NCBI RefSeq assembly: GCF_009933335.1
Contig: NZ_MAEL01000054.1
Coordinates: forward strand, 271,149 to 335,148
Length of the DNA: 64,000 nt
Direction: 5' to 3'
Origin: Candidatus Enterococcus willemsii
GTDB lineage: Bacteria; Bacillota; Bacilli; Lactobacillales; Enterococcaceae
The notes beneath the pieces were generated by a model. It was given only the letters and a program-made list of their open reading frames with translations. It was not told where the DNA came from and made no database searches. Positions 1 through 7,737 of this stretch are shown here, one piece after another (positions within the stretch are counted from its first letter, which is position 1; every line of letters begins with the position of its first letter). A program made the translations under genes and the position numbers.

Positions 1-744
1 CAACCAAGAACCAGTTAAGTCTTTTACAAATTCAAATGGTTTAGACAAAATACCGTGTAAGTCTGTATGGAAGATTGCCAAAATCGCATTTACAATCACC
101 ATAAAGACAGCGATGAAAATAGCTGGAATTAAAGACGCAAAAGCTTTACTAACGCCATCAGGAACGCCATTAGGCATCGTAATTGTAATATTTTTTAAAC
201 TACAAAAACGATAAATTTGAGTCGCGATGACAGCTGTAATAATCCCGATAAAAATACCAATACCACCAAAACGAGTAACCCAACCACCAAGTGAAATACC
301 ATTATAAATCATACCTGTTTCACTTGTTTGTTGGATTAATTGTGCGGAACCATTGGAAATATCCACTTGCACAATCGTCATTAAAAAGGCAAATAATCCT
401 AAAATAGCGCCAACAAAACTACTTAATTTCGCATCGTCTTGTCGGTAACTATCCGTTAAGTAATAGGCAGTAGCTAAACAATAAAAGAGGGCAATCGACC
501 CAATGGACATAGTTGTAACTACGCTGTATAACGGTGAAAATTTCAAAATAGTTGCTTCAAAAAAAGGCGCTAAAGGTGGGATAATTTGTGGGAGATTATT
601 AATAATCAGAAAAATCGATCCCACGATAGTAAAGGGAACCGTAATGACCCCAGCTTGCATAATTGCACGGATAAAACGTAAGTTGGCAACTTTATTTAGT
701 GGCGGCATTAATTTAGTTTCTAGAAATTGAAAAACAGCATTCAT
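1..744 (-). CDS. PTS beta-glucoside/cellobiose EIIC permease, C-terminus off the window
   Basis: Membrane channel subunit of a lactose/cellobiose-family phosphotransferase system, which imports and phosphorylates a beta-glucoside. Reading the minus strand from the ATG at 744 gives MNAVFQFLETKLMPPLNK, then several hydrophobic helices (for example ITVPFTIVGSIFLIINN and SSFVGAILGLFAFLM) and the family-like stretch GGIGIFIGIITAVIATQIYR. All 248 codons to position 1 are open, so the gene is cut by the window edge. A GGATG ribosome site precedes the ATG. It lies 16 bp after the GH1 gene and is almost certainly in the same operon. No EIIA or EIIB is visible here. Family assignment is firm; the exact sugar is inferred from the GH1 neighbour. 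Confidence 0.88.
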   Translation of the reverse strand, partial: MNAVFQFLETKLMPPLNKVANLRFIRAIMQAGVITVPFTIVGSIFLIINNLPQIIPPLAPFFEATILKFSPLYSVVTTMSIGSIALFYCLATAYYLTDSYRQDDAKLSSFVGAILGLFAFLMTIVQVDISNGSAQLIQQTSETGMIYNGISLGGWVTRFGGIGIFIGIITAVIATQIYRFCSLKNITITMPNGVPDGVSKAFASLIPAIFIAVFMVIVNAILAIFHTDLHGILSKPFEFVKDLTGSWL

Positions 745-760
745 GATTACTCATCCTTTC

Positions 761-2152
761 TTAAGAGGGCATCTCATTTGTTTCAATTAATTGTTGATAC
801 CAATAGAAGCTATCTTTTTTGTAACGCGCGAGTTCTTTTTCATTTTGTTCATCACGATCCACATAAATAAAACCATAACGTTTACTGATTCCTTCATGGA
901 CACTCACTAAGTCAATGGCCGACCAAGGGCTGTAACCAATTAATTCGACGCCGGCTTCAATAGCTTCGGCACATTTTGTCAAATGTTGCTCTAAATAATT
1001 GATACGATAAGCGTCATGAATTTTGCCATCAGCAGTTAATTCATCTCTGGCACCTAAACCATTTTCAGTGATAATGATTGGTAAATGGTAACGATCATAC
1101 AATGTTTGAAGCGTTGTTTTTAAACCATCGGGGTCAATCGTCCAATTAAATTCATTCTTTTGTAAATTAGGGTTTGTATAGCCTTTATAAAAGCCCCATT
1201 CCATAATGTCTTCACTTTGTTGGTCACTAATGCCATCGGACATCCCGTCTTTTTTTGTTGGTTTTTCCACTGTGACAGTTGTGTAGAAATTCATTGCGAC
1301 AAAGTCAGGGAAGTGTGATTTCATCATTTTTTCATCATCTTCTGCAAATTCAATCGTAACGTTTTTTTGATTTAAATAATCTTTGAAAACAGCATTGTAA
1401 CGACCAAAGCATGAAAAGTCCAAGTAAGCCCAGTTACGTACGCTATTGAAATAAAGGGCAGCTTGATTATCTAAAGGTTTGCTTGATGCAGGGTAGACTA
1501 GTGAAATGTTCGGAACAGGACCAATTTTTCCTTCTGAAACCAATTCATGACATAATTTGAAGGCATATTTTTCAGCCATCATCAAATGATGAAATTGTTG
1601 GTACTTTTCTTGAACAGGGATAGATTTACCAAGTATTTTTTGATCCACTAGCAACATGATATTTGGTTCGTTAATTGTCAGCCAGTTTTTGACACGATCA
1701 CCATACGTTTCAAACAATAGTTGTGCATACTCTTTAAACGCATCGACTGTACTACGGACACTCCAACCGCCTTCGTCTTCTAACGCTTGAGGCAAATCAA
1801 AATGATTAAGTGTGATATATGGTTGGATATTGTATTTTAAGCACTCATTGATAATGTCATTGTAGTGATCAATTCCAGCTTGATTGATTTCGCCACGACC
1901 ATTAGGAAAAATACGTGTCCAAGCGATTGAAAATCGGAAAATATTCAGTCCTAACTCAGACAATAAACGAATATCTTCTTTGTAACGATGGTAGTGATCA
2001 ACAGCGACTGTAAAATCAGTAATGTCATGATTGTCACGAGGACGTGTATCTTGAACGCTTAACCCTTTACCATCTGCTTGATAAGCTCCTTCTGTTTGGT
2101 GAGCACTGATGGAAGCACCCCATAAAAAGTTTTTTGGAAATGTATGCGTCAT
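761..2152 (-). CDS. Glycoside hydrolase family 1, 6-phospho-beta-glucosidase
   Basis: Cytoplasmic enzyme of 463 residues that splits phosphorylated beta-glucosides delivered by the adjacent PTS. It begins with FPKNFLWGASISAHQTEGAY, the usual GH1 N-terminus. The acid/base motif TINEPN lies near residue 165 and the nucleophile motif ITENGLG near 365. Length matches the family. The enzyme is read with the downstream EIIC from one promoter (2201-2229) overlapped downstream by a cre-like site, so it should be repressed by CcpA when glucose is present. GH1 members also include 6-phospho-beta-galactosidases; PTS coupling and the cre favour a phospho-beta-glucoside, but the sugar is an inference. Confidence 0.92.
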   Translation of the reverse strand: MTHTFPKNFLWGASISAHQTEGAYQADGKGLSVQDTRPRDNHDITDFTVAVDHYHRYKEDIRLLSELGLNIFRFSIAWTRIFPNGRGEINQAGIDHYNDIINECLKYNIQPYITLNHFDLPQALEDEGGWSVRSTVDAFKEYAQLLFETYGDRVKNWLTINEPNIMLLVDQKILGKSIPVQEKYQQFHHLMMAEKYAFKLCHELVSEGKIGPVPNISLVYPASSKPLDNQAALYFNSVRNWAYLDFSCFGRYNAVFKDYLNQKNVTIEFAEDDEKMMKSHFPDFVAMNFYTTVTVEKPTKKDGMSDGISDQQSEDIMEWGFYKGYTNPNLQKNEFNWTIDPDGLKTTLQTLYDRYHLPIIITENGLGARDELTADGKIHDAYRINYLEQHLTKCAEAIEAGVELIGYSPWSAIDLVSVHEGISKRYGFIYVDRDEQNEKELARYKKDSFYWYQQLIETNEMPS

Positions 2153-2179
2153 AGTAAATTGACTCCTTTAATATTTTTT

Positions 2180-2193
2180 TGAAAGCACTTTCT
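2180..2193. promoter_or_regulatory. cre site (CcpA) of the beta-glucoside operon
   Basis: TGAAAGCACTTTCT matches the consensus TGAAARCGYTTTCW at all but one position (A for G in the centre). It lies just downstream of the -10 at 2201-2206, a roadblock position for catabolite repression. Confidence 0.7.
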
Positions 2194-2200
2194 AAACCGT

Positions 2201-2229
2201 AGTATAAAGAAACAACATTGGTCTTGCAA
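2201..2229 (-). promoter_or_regulatory. Sigma-A promoter of the GH1-EIIC operon
   Basis: Read on the minus strand, TTGCAA (2229-2224), a 17-bp spacer and TATACT (2206-2201), with AAAGGAG and the GH1 ATG downstream. The cre-like site lies between promoter and gene. Confidence 0.7.
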
Positions 2230-2237
2230 CAGCTCAA

Positions 2238-2252
2238 CATGAACTGTTCATG
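2238..2252. promoter_or_regulatory. Palindrome CATGAAC-T-GTTCATG, candidate DeoR-type operator
   Basis: Perfect 7-bp arms around one central base, just upstream of the -35 of the GH1 promoter and just after the regulator gene. The position suits an operator or activator site for the neighbouring regulator. No match to a known operator is claimed. Confidence 0.4.
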
Positions 2253-2261
2253 AAAGAAATT

Positions 2262-3029
2262 TTATGAACGTTTATCAGAAAGTGTGTGTAATTGGACACC
2301 ATGTTTTTGATAATAGGTAATGAGTTCTCGAGAAATAGTATCAGTATAAAACACATCAAATAAGAAGGTTCGGTTAATCATAAAGTTCCCTGTCGTTTCC
2401 AGACGATTTGCTGGAAAATAGACAAGTTTCGGTCCATTTGTATGTTCCATCATTGTGCGATAAACATACGATTCATTCAATGTTTCCGTTGTTACTTCAT
2501 GCAAGTTAACTCCAGAGGCTTCTAAGAGACATAATTGTGCATCAAATTTGATACAAGAATGGATGGCTAAATTGCCGACCAGTGCGTTGGTTCCAATTTC
2601 TCTTTGCCCGCCAGTTAATGCGATAGTTGCGCGTGAATTTTCGATTGTACCAGCAAGATAGTCATTCGTAACAATCGTGATATCTAATCCTGCTAGTGCT
2701 TGAATTAAGCGAAATGATGAGGGACTTGCACCAATAAAAATCGTCATATCCGGTAATAGGTAAGGAATAAGAGCAGTAATGAATAAATCAATCGGAAAAA
2801 CACTTGAACTTGCCGTTTTATGAGTAGGTGTAGTCAGTTGGTTTAGACGGACACCACCATAATAACGTTCAATCAGTCCTTTTTTTTCTAAAAAAAGTAA
2901 ATCTCGACGGATCGTCACTGGAGAAACGTGGAAGTATTCAGCTAACGATTGCACAGTTTTTTCATTATGTTTAAGTAATGCTAAGATTTTTTCTCTACGT
3001 TGAAAAACATCGCCTTGACTTTTCTTCAT
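2262..3029 (-). CDS. DeoR-family transcriptional regulator
   Basis: A 255-residue regulator. Residues 10-65 form the DeoR winged helix (RREKILALLKHNEKTVQSLA, then VSPVTIRRDLLFLEKKGLIE). The remainder resembles the DeoR sensor domain, which normally binds a phosphosugar (conserved-looking TNDYLAGTI and ALTGGQREIGTNALVG segments). It lies upstream of the GH1-EIIC operon on the same strand and is the likely local regulator. Its stop is 33 bp from the operon -35, and a palindrome lies between. Whether it activates or represses cannot be told from sequence. Confidence 0.88.
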   Translation of the reverse strand: MKKSQGDVFQRREKILALLKHNEKTVQSLAEYFHVSPVTIRRDLLFLEKKGLIERYYGGVRLNQLTTPTHKTASSSVFPIDLFITALIPYLLPDMTIFIGASPSSFRLIQALAGLDITIVTNDYLAGTIENSRATIALTGGQREIGTNALVGNLAIHSCIKFDAQLCLLEASGVNLHEVTTETLNESYVYRTMMEHTNGPKLVYFPANRLETTGNFMINRTFLFDVFYTDTISRELITYYQKHGVQLHTLSDKRS

Positions 3030-3122
3030 ATGAATTCTCCTTGCTTGTTTCTTTATAGGTTAGGTGCTTTCTTTTAAACAGTATACATTTTTTTAAGTAT
3101 TTTGTAGAATAAACACACTAAA

Positions 3123-3151
3123 AAAAGTTCGAGAGAAATTCTCGAACTTTT
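3123..3151 (-). terminator. Rho-independent terminator after ilvE
   Basis: Stem AAAAGTTCGAGA/TCTCGAACTTTT with a 5-nt loop. The U-tract lies on the minus strand (plus-strand A-run at 3121-3126), placed immediately after the ilvE stop. Confidence 0.85.
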
Positions 3152-3156
3152 AGGAA

Positions 3157-4170
3157 TTATTTGACGTCGAAAATCCAACCTTCTGGTGCTGGTCGATCAC
3201 CATATTGAATACCAACTAACTCTTCGTATAAAGCTTTTGTCACAGGACCAACTTCGGTTTCGCTATAGAAAACATGGAAGTCATCATGGGTTTGAATGCC
3301 GCCAATTGGTGAAATGACAGCAGCTGTCCCACAAGCGCCGGCTTCGACAAATTTGTCCAAGTCGTTTAAATAAACATCGCCTTCAATAGCTTTCAAGCCA
3401 AGTGTATGTTCTGCTAAATGAAGCAGAGAATATTTTGTAATACTTGGCAAAATAGAAGGAGATTTCGGCGTAATAAACTCGTTGTCTTTGGTAATGCCAA
3501 AGAAGTTTGCAGATCCGACTTCTTCAATTTTCGTGTGTGTTTCTGGGTCTAAATAGATACAGTCAGAAAAGTTCTTTTCATGTGCTTCTTCACCCGGTAA
3601 TAAGCTTGCAGCATAATTTCCGCCAACTTTCGCCGCTCCTGTTCCGTTTGGTGCTGCTCGGTCGTAGTCTGAGACAATAAAGTTTGTCGGTGTCAGTCCT
3701 CCTTTAAAGTACGGACCAACCGGCATACAAAAGACGGTAAAAATAAATTCATCCGCAGGGTGTACACCGATTGTATCACCGACACCAATCAATAAGGGGC
3801 GGACATACAAGGTTGCACCTGTACCATACGGCGGCACAAATTCACGATTTGCTTTGACAACGTCTTTAACTGCTTGTATAAACATCTCTTGTGGCACTTG
3901 AGGCATACGTAAGCGTTGCGCGCTACGGTTCATCCGTTTACTATTTTCATCTACGCGAAATAAATTAATACCACCGTCTTTACGTCCGTATGCTTTTAGT
4001 CCTTCGAAACATTGTTGACCATAATGCAAAGCAGGGGAGGATTCGCTAATATGTAACGTATTGTCCTCTGTTAGTTCACCTTTGTTCCAAGCGCCATCTG
4101 TCCATTTAGCAAGAAAACGGTAGGGCGTTTTTATATACTCAAAACCTAAATTATTCCAATCAATTGTCAT
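3157..4170 (-). CDS. ilvE: Branched-chain amino acid aminotransferase
   Basis: PLP-dependent fold-IV aminotransferase (337 residues) that interconverts leucine, isoleucine and valine with their 2-oxo acids. Diagnostic segments are CFEGLKAYGRKDGGINLFR near residue 55, NRSAQRLRMP near 82, and GTGAAKVGGNYAAS near 176, whose lysine is the expected PLP anchor, followed by EEVGSANFFGI. Length is typical. It is monocistronic: a promoter ATGACA-N17-TATACT at 4244-4272, a CodY-like box over its -35, and its own terminator. In Lactobacillales ilvE is commonly repressed by CodY when branched-chain amino acids are plentiful, which fits that box. Confidence 0.95.
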   Translation of the reverse strand: MTIDWNNLGFEYIKTPYRFLAKWTDGAWNKGELTEDNTLHISESSPALHYGQQCFEGLKAYGRKDGGINLFRVDENSKRMNRSAQRLRMPQVPQEMFIQAVKDVVKANREFVPPYGTGATLYVRPLLIGVGDTIGVHPADEFIFTVFCMPVGPYFKGGLTPTNFIVSDYDRAAPNGTGAAKVGGNYAASLLPGEEAHEKNFSDCIYLDPETHTKIEEVGSANFFGITKDNEFITPKSPSILPSITKYSLLHLAEHTLGLKAIEGDVYLNDLDKFVEAGACGTAAVISPIGGIQTHDDFHVFYSETEVGPVTKALYEELVGIQYGDRPAPEGWIFDVK

Positions 4171-4243
4171 CCAATCACTCCTGATCTTTCATTAAAAGTA
4201 GACATGTAGATTATCTTCATACATGCGTATATTATTTCTTGCT

Positions 4244-4272
4244 AGTATATCATTAAATTTTAATATTGTCAT
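4244..4272 (-). promoter_or_regulatory. ilvE promoter
   Basis: On the minus strand ATGACA (4272-4267), 17-bp spacer, TATACT (4249-4244), with the ilvE start about 75 bp downstream. Confidence 0.6.
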
Positions 4273-4285
4273 TATTCTGAAAATT
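4271..4285 (-). promoter_or_regulatory. CodY-like box upstream of ilvE
   Basis: Minus strand reads AATTTTCAGAATAAT, 13 of 15 matches to AATTTTCWGAAAATT, overlapping the upstream edge of the -35. The position and the gene it serves both fit CodY repression. Confidence 0.55.
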
Positions 4286-4292
4286 TAAACAA

Positions 4293-4328
4293 AAAAAGAA
4301 TCTATTCCTAAAGAAATAGATTCTTTTT
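4293..4328 (-). terminator. Terminator after the TPM-domain gene
   Basis: Stem AAAAAGAATCTATT/AATAGATTCTTTTT (14 bp), 8-nt loop, just after the stop of the TPM gene. T/A-rich on both sides, so it could work in both directions. Confidence 0.8.
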
Positions 4329-4330
4329 GC

Positions 4331-5140
4331 TTAGAAACTACGACCGCCGCCGCCAAAAGTTCCACCGCCACTAGAATGCGTGGTACTTCCGCCACCACCG
4401 CCGCGACCGCCACCACTGCTACTGCTAGGTTTCGGAATCCGACGTGTTGTAACGAAAGAGTTGATTAAGCGATCTTGTTTTGTACTTAGTTGGAGAGAAG
4501 ATTTTTCTTGATAAGGGTAACGATACGTGCCCATCTTCAATTGATATTTTGATTTAATGATAAAGAAGAAAATCAGGCTAATCACCGCCGCGCCAATCAG
4601 CGCAAGTGTCATTTCAAAAGGTGTCAAAACCTTATAATAGGTAATTTTTCCAGTTTCTTCATCAATCCGATAGTGGTCTTTGGGTACGCCATCGTCAACA
4701 AAACGACTGGCACCAATCAAATAATTTTTGGCAGCTTGGCTAAAGTTATTTGTCGACATGCCATCATAGACATCATCTAGCAATGATTCGATGCGTTTGT
4801 CGTTTAAATAATCAATCATGTTACCAGATGTTGTAATATAAATTTCTCTTTGGTTCATATCTAATAGCAATAAGGAACCGTTATTGTCATTGCCAACGCG
4901 TTCTCTCAGCAAATCATCAGCATAATCACGAGGTTCTCGGTTATTTGTATCACTGGTGACAATAAATACTTCGCCTTTAATTTTGCTGTTTAGTTCTGAA
5001 GCGAGTTGATTGAACTCTTGAATATCGGCTTCAGTAAATAGTCCAGCTTCATCGGTGACAGTGGGACCTTGTGCATGGACTGGTGTTGCTAGTAAAAAGA
5101 AACCTAGCAGAACGAATAGACTGGTAAGGATTTTTTTCAT
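4331..5140 (-). CDS. TPM-domain membrane protein (YdjH/YgcG-like)
   Basis: A 269-residue exported protein. Residues 1-24 are a signal peptide ending PVHAQ. Residues 25-150 are a TPM domain (VTDEAGLFTEADIQEFNQLA, then DDLLRERVGNDNNGSLLLLD). A transmembrane helix lies near 175-197 and the tail is extremely glycine/serine rich, ending GGGTFGGGGRSF. It is the last gene of a three-gene operon and its ATG overlaps the stop of the zinc-ribbon gene. In Bacillus subtilis the related YdjG, YdjH and YdjI help place the phage-shock protein PspA at the membrane; no PspA gene is next to this set. Role here is inferred from that relationship. Confidence 0.82.
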   Translation of the reverse strand: MKKILTSLFVLLGFFLLATPVHAQGPTVTDEAGLFTEADIQEFNQLASELNSKIKGEVFIVTSDTNNREPRDYADDLLRERVGNDNNGSLLLLDMNQREIYITTSGNMIDYLNDKRIESLLDDVYDGMSTNNFSQAAKNYLIGASRFVDDGVPKDHYRIDEETGKITYYKVLTPFEMTLALIGAAVISLIFFFIIKSKYQLKMGTYRYPYQEKSSLQLSTKQDRLINSFVTTRRIPKPSSSSGGGRGGGGGSTTHSSGGGTFGGGGRSF

Positions 5141-6237
5141 ATTAAATACCCCACAATCATAAAGAGAATGGCTAAGACTGTGAAAATACCACCAGCTGTA
5201 AAACCAAGTCGTTTATAGCTGATAGGGAGAATCCCACTGACTTTTCCTGTTTGCCCATTCATGGCATAGTAGAAGGTTTTCTTTGATTGATCGTTACTGC
5301 GATAAGTAACTAACCAGACCGGTAACAACATGTATTGGTTGTCTTCATCGGTTAGTTGGAAATTGCGGTGATTCCGTTTGAAACTAGTATAACCACCGAC
5401 AGAGTTGCTGAGTAAACTTTCGCCATAATCAGCCAGTTCTTTTTGGATATCGTCTTGAATTGTTGCGTATTCAATGTCTCTTTTCTCCGCTTGAAAGCCA
5501 GAAAGGTATTGATTTTTAAATGTAACAGCTTTTTCAATAGGAAATGGTTGGACACTCTCGACCATTTTTTGCTGCGTATTTTTAGATAAGGCATTTTTGA
5601 CTAAATCATTAAAACGTAGCTTTCCTTTGCGTTGGACATCAAAGACTTTGGTTTCGGTATATTCGAGGTCGCCAACTCGCCAGACCCGAATGGATGTCCC
5701 GGTTCCAGAAATTTCACCATCCGCTTGGGCATCAACTGCCCAGTAAGGAAAATAAACGCCTGTTAGTTTTTCTACTTGTGCTTTGTTGAAGAAATCTCTC
5801 GGGACGAACCATTTCTTTTGTGCCCAAGCTAAGAAATCCGCGGTGGCTTTTTCTTTTTCGATAGCAAAAGGCAACACTTTATTTGGCAAAAATTTGCCAC
5901 TTAATCGACCAGAAAGAACGACTGGATTATGACAGAAATAACAATAAGTAGCAGCCGTCGTTGCATCAGTAACAATTTCAGCTCCGCAACTTGGACACGT
6001 GAATAAATCCATTGGGTTTTCTTCATCAACCGCTTGCTCTTCGCTAATATCTGGTGCTTCTTCAATTATTTCTTCAGGGGTGTCTTGCATACGTGCCGCT
6101 TTTTGACTGGCTTCAAACGTAGTCACTTCTTCTTCTGTAAAGATGCTCATACAATAGGGACAGTGAAATTTTTGGTCACTCGGATCAAAGGTTAGCGCAC
6201 CATCACAGTTTGGACATTTATGTGTAATGACTTCCAT
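5137..6237 (-). CDS. Zinc-ribbon membrane protein (YdjG-like)
   Basis: A 366-residue protein with two N-terminal zinc ribbons, CPNC...CPYC near residues 7-27 and CPSC...CYFC near 83-104, a long soluble middle, and one C-terminal transmembrane helix (GGIFTVLAILFMIVGYLI). I place the start at the ATG at 6237 because AAAAGGAG lies 8 nt upstream; a longer reading from 6261 would put that ribosome site inside the gene. Its stop overlaps the TPM gene start, so the two are translationally coupled. It is the middle member of the SPFH / zinc-ribbon / TPM operon and probably acts as a membrane-anchored partner of those proteins. Confidence 0.78.
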   Translation of the reverse strand: MEVITHKCPNCDGALTFDPSDQKFHCPYCMSIFTEEEVTTFEASQKAARMQDTPEEIIEEAPDISEEQAVDEENPMDLFTCPSCGAEIVTDATTAATYCYFCHNPVVLSGRLSGKFLPNKVLPFAIEKEKATADFLAWAQKKWFVPRDFFNKAQVEKLTGVYFPYWAVDAQADGEISGTGTSIRVWRVGDLEYTETKVFDVQRKGKLRFNDLVKNALSKNTQQKMVESVQPFPIEKAVTFKNQYLSGFQAEKRDIEYATIQDDIQKELADYGESLLSNSVGGYTSFKRNHRNFQLTDEDNQYMLLPVWLVTYRSNDQSKKTFYYAMNGQTGKVSGILPISYKRLGFTAGGIFTVLAILFMIVGYLI

Positions 6238-6314
6238 ACCAACAGCTCCTTTTTTCATCATTTACTCTCAATACAGGAAATGCCACTTGTATAAAGGTAC
6301 AAGTGGCACAAACA

Positions 6315-7544
6315 TTAGTCGATTGGGACACCTTGGAACGGTTTGCCACATTCAGGACAGAATTTTGGGACTCCGTTTGAAAGATCAACCACTTCATCAC
6401 AAGCTGCACATTTCATTTTTATTGTTGCAGTGCTAGGTTTAGCTGCGCCACAATTGCTACAGAATTTACCTGTATTTTCAGTGCCACAATCAGGGCAAGT
6501 CCATGTATTGGAATTAGTGGCCTGTTGAGCGGCTTGTGCTTGCTGTTGCATTTGTTGTTGATTTGCTTGCGAAGCTTGGCCCATAAAGTTACCAGCTGCA
6601 TTCATGCCCATACCCATGCCCATGAAACTTTGCGCAGCACCACCAGGATTGCTACCAGCAGCTTCCATTCCTTTGGCAATGGAACCTTGCACATAACCTT
6701 CACGAATGTTTGGATCACCTAGCATTGCTCCTTGGTTACGCATGTTAATTAGTTTGACAGAGTCATCTGTGTAAGAAATGCTAGAAACTGCCACTGAAAC
6801 GACTTCCATCCCACGAAGCTCACGCCAACTTTCATCCAAAACATCGCCCATATATTTACTTAATTCCATACTTTTTGATGGAACGTAAGAAATACGCTCG
6901 CCATCTGCAGACATTTGATTAATCGTTGCTTGTAGAGCAGTTAAGAACTCTGCAAGGTATTGTTCATTAATGTCATCAATTTCAACCTGGGTTTTATTTT
7001 TAGGGATAGCATTTGTATAAAATAAAATTGGGTCTGTCACTCGAATAGAGTATGTGCCATGTGTGCGTAAAAATAATTCAGCATTGTAAAAATTATCAAA
7101 ATAATTTAATGGTGATGAAGTGCCAAAACGAATGCCTTTAATTTCTTGCAAATTGATATAAAAGACTTGTTGTTTTTGAGGAGTTACGCCACCAAATTTA
7201 AAACGATCGAACGTTTCAGCAATTGCAGCCTTTAACGAACCGTTAAACATAGAAGGAGCAGAATTATTTTGAACCGTATAATAACCTTCTTCTGCGGTAT
7301 AGTCGATGATTTTTCCACCGTCAACTAATAACATCATCATATTTGGATAAACGTGGACGACAGAACCATCTGTTAGAACATCATCCGTTCCTTTACGATT
7401 AGAACCACGTTTACTGTCTTTTCTGACCTTAACACCCTTGGTCATGACAGTGGAGTCACTCATATTGTCAGGTTCAATAATTTCTAGCCATTGATCAGCC
7501 AAACCACCGCCAACCGTACTTGTTGCTGCTTTAATTAATCCCAT
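6315..7544 (-). CDS. SPFH-domain protein with C-terminal zinc ribbons (YdjI-like)
   Basis: A 409-residue protein. Residues 20-285 form the SPFH/virion-core-like domain (WLEIIEPDNMSDSTVMTKG; AAIAETFDRFKFGG; GMEVVSVAVSSISYTDDS). A Met/Gly/Gln-rich linker follows (about 310-345), then two zinc ribbons, CPDCGTENTGKFCSNCG and CAACDEVVDLSNGVPKFCPECG. It is first in the operon, 77 bp before the zinc-ribbon gene. B. subtilis YdjI is an SPFH protein needed to attach PspA to the membrane. Gene order differs here and PspA is not adjacent. Divergent from dnaX. Confidence 0.85.
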   Translation of the reverse strand: MGLIKAATSTVGGGLADQWLEIIEPDNMSDSTVMTKGVKVRKDSKRGSNRKGTDDVLTDGSVVHVYPNMMMLLVDGGKIIDYTAEEGYYTVQNNSAPSMFNGSLKAAIAETFDRFKFGGVTPQKQQVFYINLQEIKGIRFGTSSPLNYFDNFYNAELFLRTHGTYSIRVTDPILFYTNAIPKNKTQVEIDDINEQYLAEFLTALQATINQMSADGERISYVPSKSMELSKYMGDVLDESWRELRGMEVVSVAVSSISYTDDSVKLINMRNQGAMLGDPNIREGYVQGSIAKGMEAAGSNPGGAAQSFMGMGMGMNAAGNFMGQASQANQQQMQQQAQAAQQATNSNTWTCPDCGTENTGKFCSNCGAAKPSTATIKMKCAACDEVVDLSNGVPKFCPECGKPFQGVPID

Positions 7545-7673
7545 CCTTATTTCCTCCTTTAAGTTGTTTCATTCAATTAGTTTAAACGTTAAATTAAGTA
7601 TACCATAAACACAACCGATTCTAACATCCGACGAAAGACGGAGAAAAAGTTCCTGAGAGTTTTTTCACTGTGG

Positions 7674-7702
7674 TAGTTTTTTTTGCAAAAATTTCGTATA
7701 AT
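7674..7702 (+). promoter_or_regulatory. Probable dnaX promoter
   Basis: Clear TATAAT at 7697-7702, 20 bp before the dnaX ribosome site. The -35 is weak (TAGTTT at 17-bp spacing), so only the -10 is firm. Confidence 0.45.
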
Positions 7703-7737
7703 AATAGATAGTGAATTTTGAAAAGAGGTGGCAAAGA

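Noticed and set aside
503..730. Open frame on the plus strand at the left edge
   Set aside because: Antisense to the clear EIIC reading on the minus strand; no ribosome site and no family resemblance.
7545..7710. Possible 4.5S (SRP) RNA upstream of dnaX, as in many Firmicutes
   Set aside because: The short gap lacks the conserved SRP Alu/S-domain motifs (GGAA tetraloop region) and is mostly AT-rich promoter sequence.
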